Of a stretch of 64,000 nt of DNA, positions 63,583-64,000 are shown one piece after another. How positions within the stretch are numbered: the first letter of the stretch is position 1; each line of letters opens with the position of its first letter. Source of the stretch: GAS188 sp963794475. Its GTDB lineage: Bacteria > Pseudomonadota > Alphaproteobacteria > Rhizobiales > Beijerinckiaceae. The DNA is taken from assembly GCA_963794475.1 (NCBI GenBank), contig CAWCDW010000003.1, positions 124,001 through 188,000 on the forward strand, written 5' to 3'. Below the pieces are notes generated by a model, which saw only the letters and a program-made list of their open reading frames with translations, ran no database searches and was not told the DNA's origin. Both the position numbers and the translations under genes were made by a program.

Positions 63583-63977
63583 GCGAAGAACTTCCCTCTC
63601 GTCGACGTTAAGGCCGCCCACGGATGCCATTGTGAGCGCAGCTTCGAACTCTCACAAGACGTGCCGAACAGGGCTTTTGTGCGGCGTGATCACAAAGCTG
63701 TGCAAACAGCCGGAGGAAAGGCCAGCAAAACTCATGCCGCGGCGTCGCGGAAGTGCAAAAATACCGACCAGCCCCCGACGAGGATCTCGACAGATTTGGA
63801 CCTGCGCCCACTCAATCTCTAATGAGTTCGCTCGCATCTTCCAGGCCGGCTCTTTCTCTGCTCGAATGGCCGAAACCACCAAAGAAGGTAAAACACGGAT
63901 GATCTCTTTTCAGACCTGCACGCCGCCGCGTGGCGGCGAACCGGCGCCGATGGCCGCGCGAGCTCGAGGATAGGCCC
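63583..63977. other. Intergenic region upstream of moxR
   Basis: About 395 bases that must contain the moxR promoter and that of the gene starting at the window edge. Short frames occur on both strands, none with recognisable features. I see no RNA gene or repeat. Confidence 0.4.
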
Positions 63978-64000
63978 ATGACTCTTCGCCTCTACGATCT
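63978..64000 (+). CDS. Start of a possible glutathione S-transferase gene (cut by window edge)
   Basis: Only seven codons are visible, MTLRLYD, preceded by GAGGATAGG. This is a common opening of GST-family proteins. The evidence is thin and the call should be checked with the next sequence. Confidence 0.3.

Noticed and set aside
1..64000. tRNA genes, CRISPR arrays, insertion sequences, prophage
   Set aside because: I looked for cloverleaf-like segments, regularly spaced repeats, transposase motifs and integrases and saw none.

Overview
The window is a GC-rich stretch that reads as an alphaproteobacterial chromosome, most likely order Hyphomicrobiales (Rhizobiales). This rests on the HisZ-HisG pair, a 6S-RNA-like gene directly upstream of 5-formyltetrahydrofolate cyclo-ligase, the TauR-like MocR regulator with Xsc, a DUF1236 protein and the REP-like palindromes. 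The genus cannot be fixed from the sequence alone. I see no tRNA, rRNA, CRISPR array, phage or insertion sequence.

Layout. 0-3 kb: a broken M28-like peptidase, a GH13 alpha-glucosidase and the remnant of a sugar-ABC permease. 3.2-12.1 kb: an inositol-type module with a ribose-family ABC importer (ATPase, permease, binding protein), iolE and iolD on the minus strand, and iolG plus a TIM-barrel isomerase on the plus strand. 12.3-14.1 kb: a Rieske protein fused to a long uncharacterised helical region. 14.6-15.4 kb: 5-FCL and 6S RNA. 15.5-17.6 kb: a flavin amine oxidase-family enzyme paired with a c-type cytochrome. 17.6-19.6 kb: PhzF and citrate synthase. 19.8-29.8 kb: a probable sulfoacetate-degradation locus (pta, tauE-like, xsc, MocR regulator, MFS carrier, acylating aldehyde dehydrogenase, acyl-CoA ligase). 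30.3-33 kb: an AmiC-like receptor without signal peptide followed by a DUF5939 nucleotide cyclase. 33-34.6 kb: dgoA/dgoK. 34.7-40 kb: hydantoinase/oxoprolinase A and B plus an MHS-type carrier. 40-45.7 kb: an M28 peptidase, a 2-hydroxyacid dehydrogenase and an SsuABC/TauABC-type transporter. 45.7-53.2 kb: VOC protein, FAD monooxygenase, aspartate aminotransferase, GtrA protein, hisZ-hisG and a class V aminotransferase. 53.2-56.5 kb: a decayed toxin-antitoxin remnant, a DUF1236 protein, a PhnD-like protein and a beta-propeller protein. 56.7-63.6 kb: a four-gene MoxR / DUF58 / BatA-DUF4159 / amidotransferase-like operon. The last 23 bases may begin a glutathione S-transferase gene.

How the genes fit together. 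The sulfoacetate set forms a complete route: uptake (MFS), activation to sulfoacetyl-CoA (ligase), reduction to sulfoacetaldehyde (acylating dehydrogenase), cleavage to acetyl phosphate plus sulfite (Xsc), sulfite export (TauE-like) and acetyl-CoA formation (Pta). A MocR regulator and two direct-repeat half-sites 22 bp apart sit in the divergent promoter region. The inositol set gives uptake, oxidation, dehydration and ring opening.

A striking global feature is that seven genes are broken by nine frame disruptions, all of the same sign (+1, one extra base), three of them in one gene. This could be insertion-type sequencing error or real decay. It affects how far the inositol transporter, iolG, the cyclase and hydantoinase A can be taken as functional.
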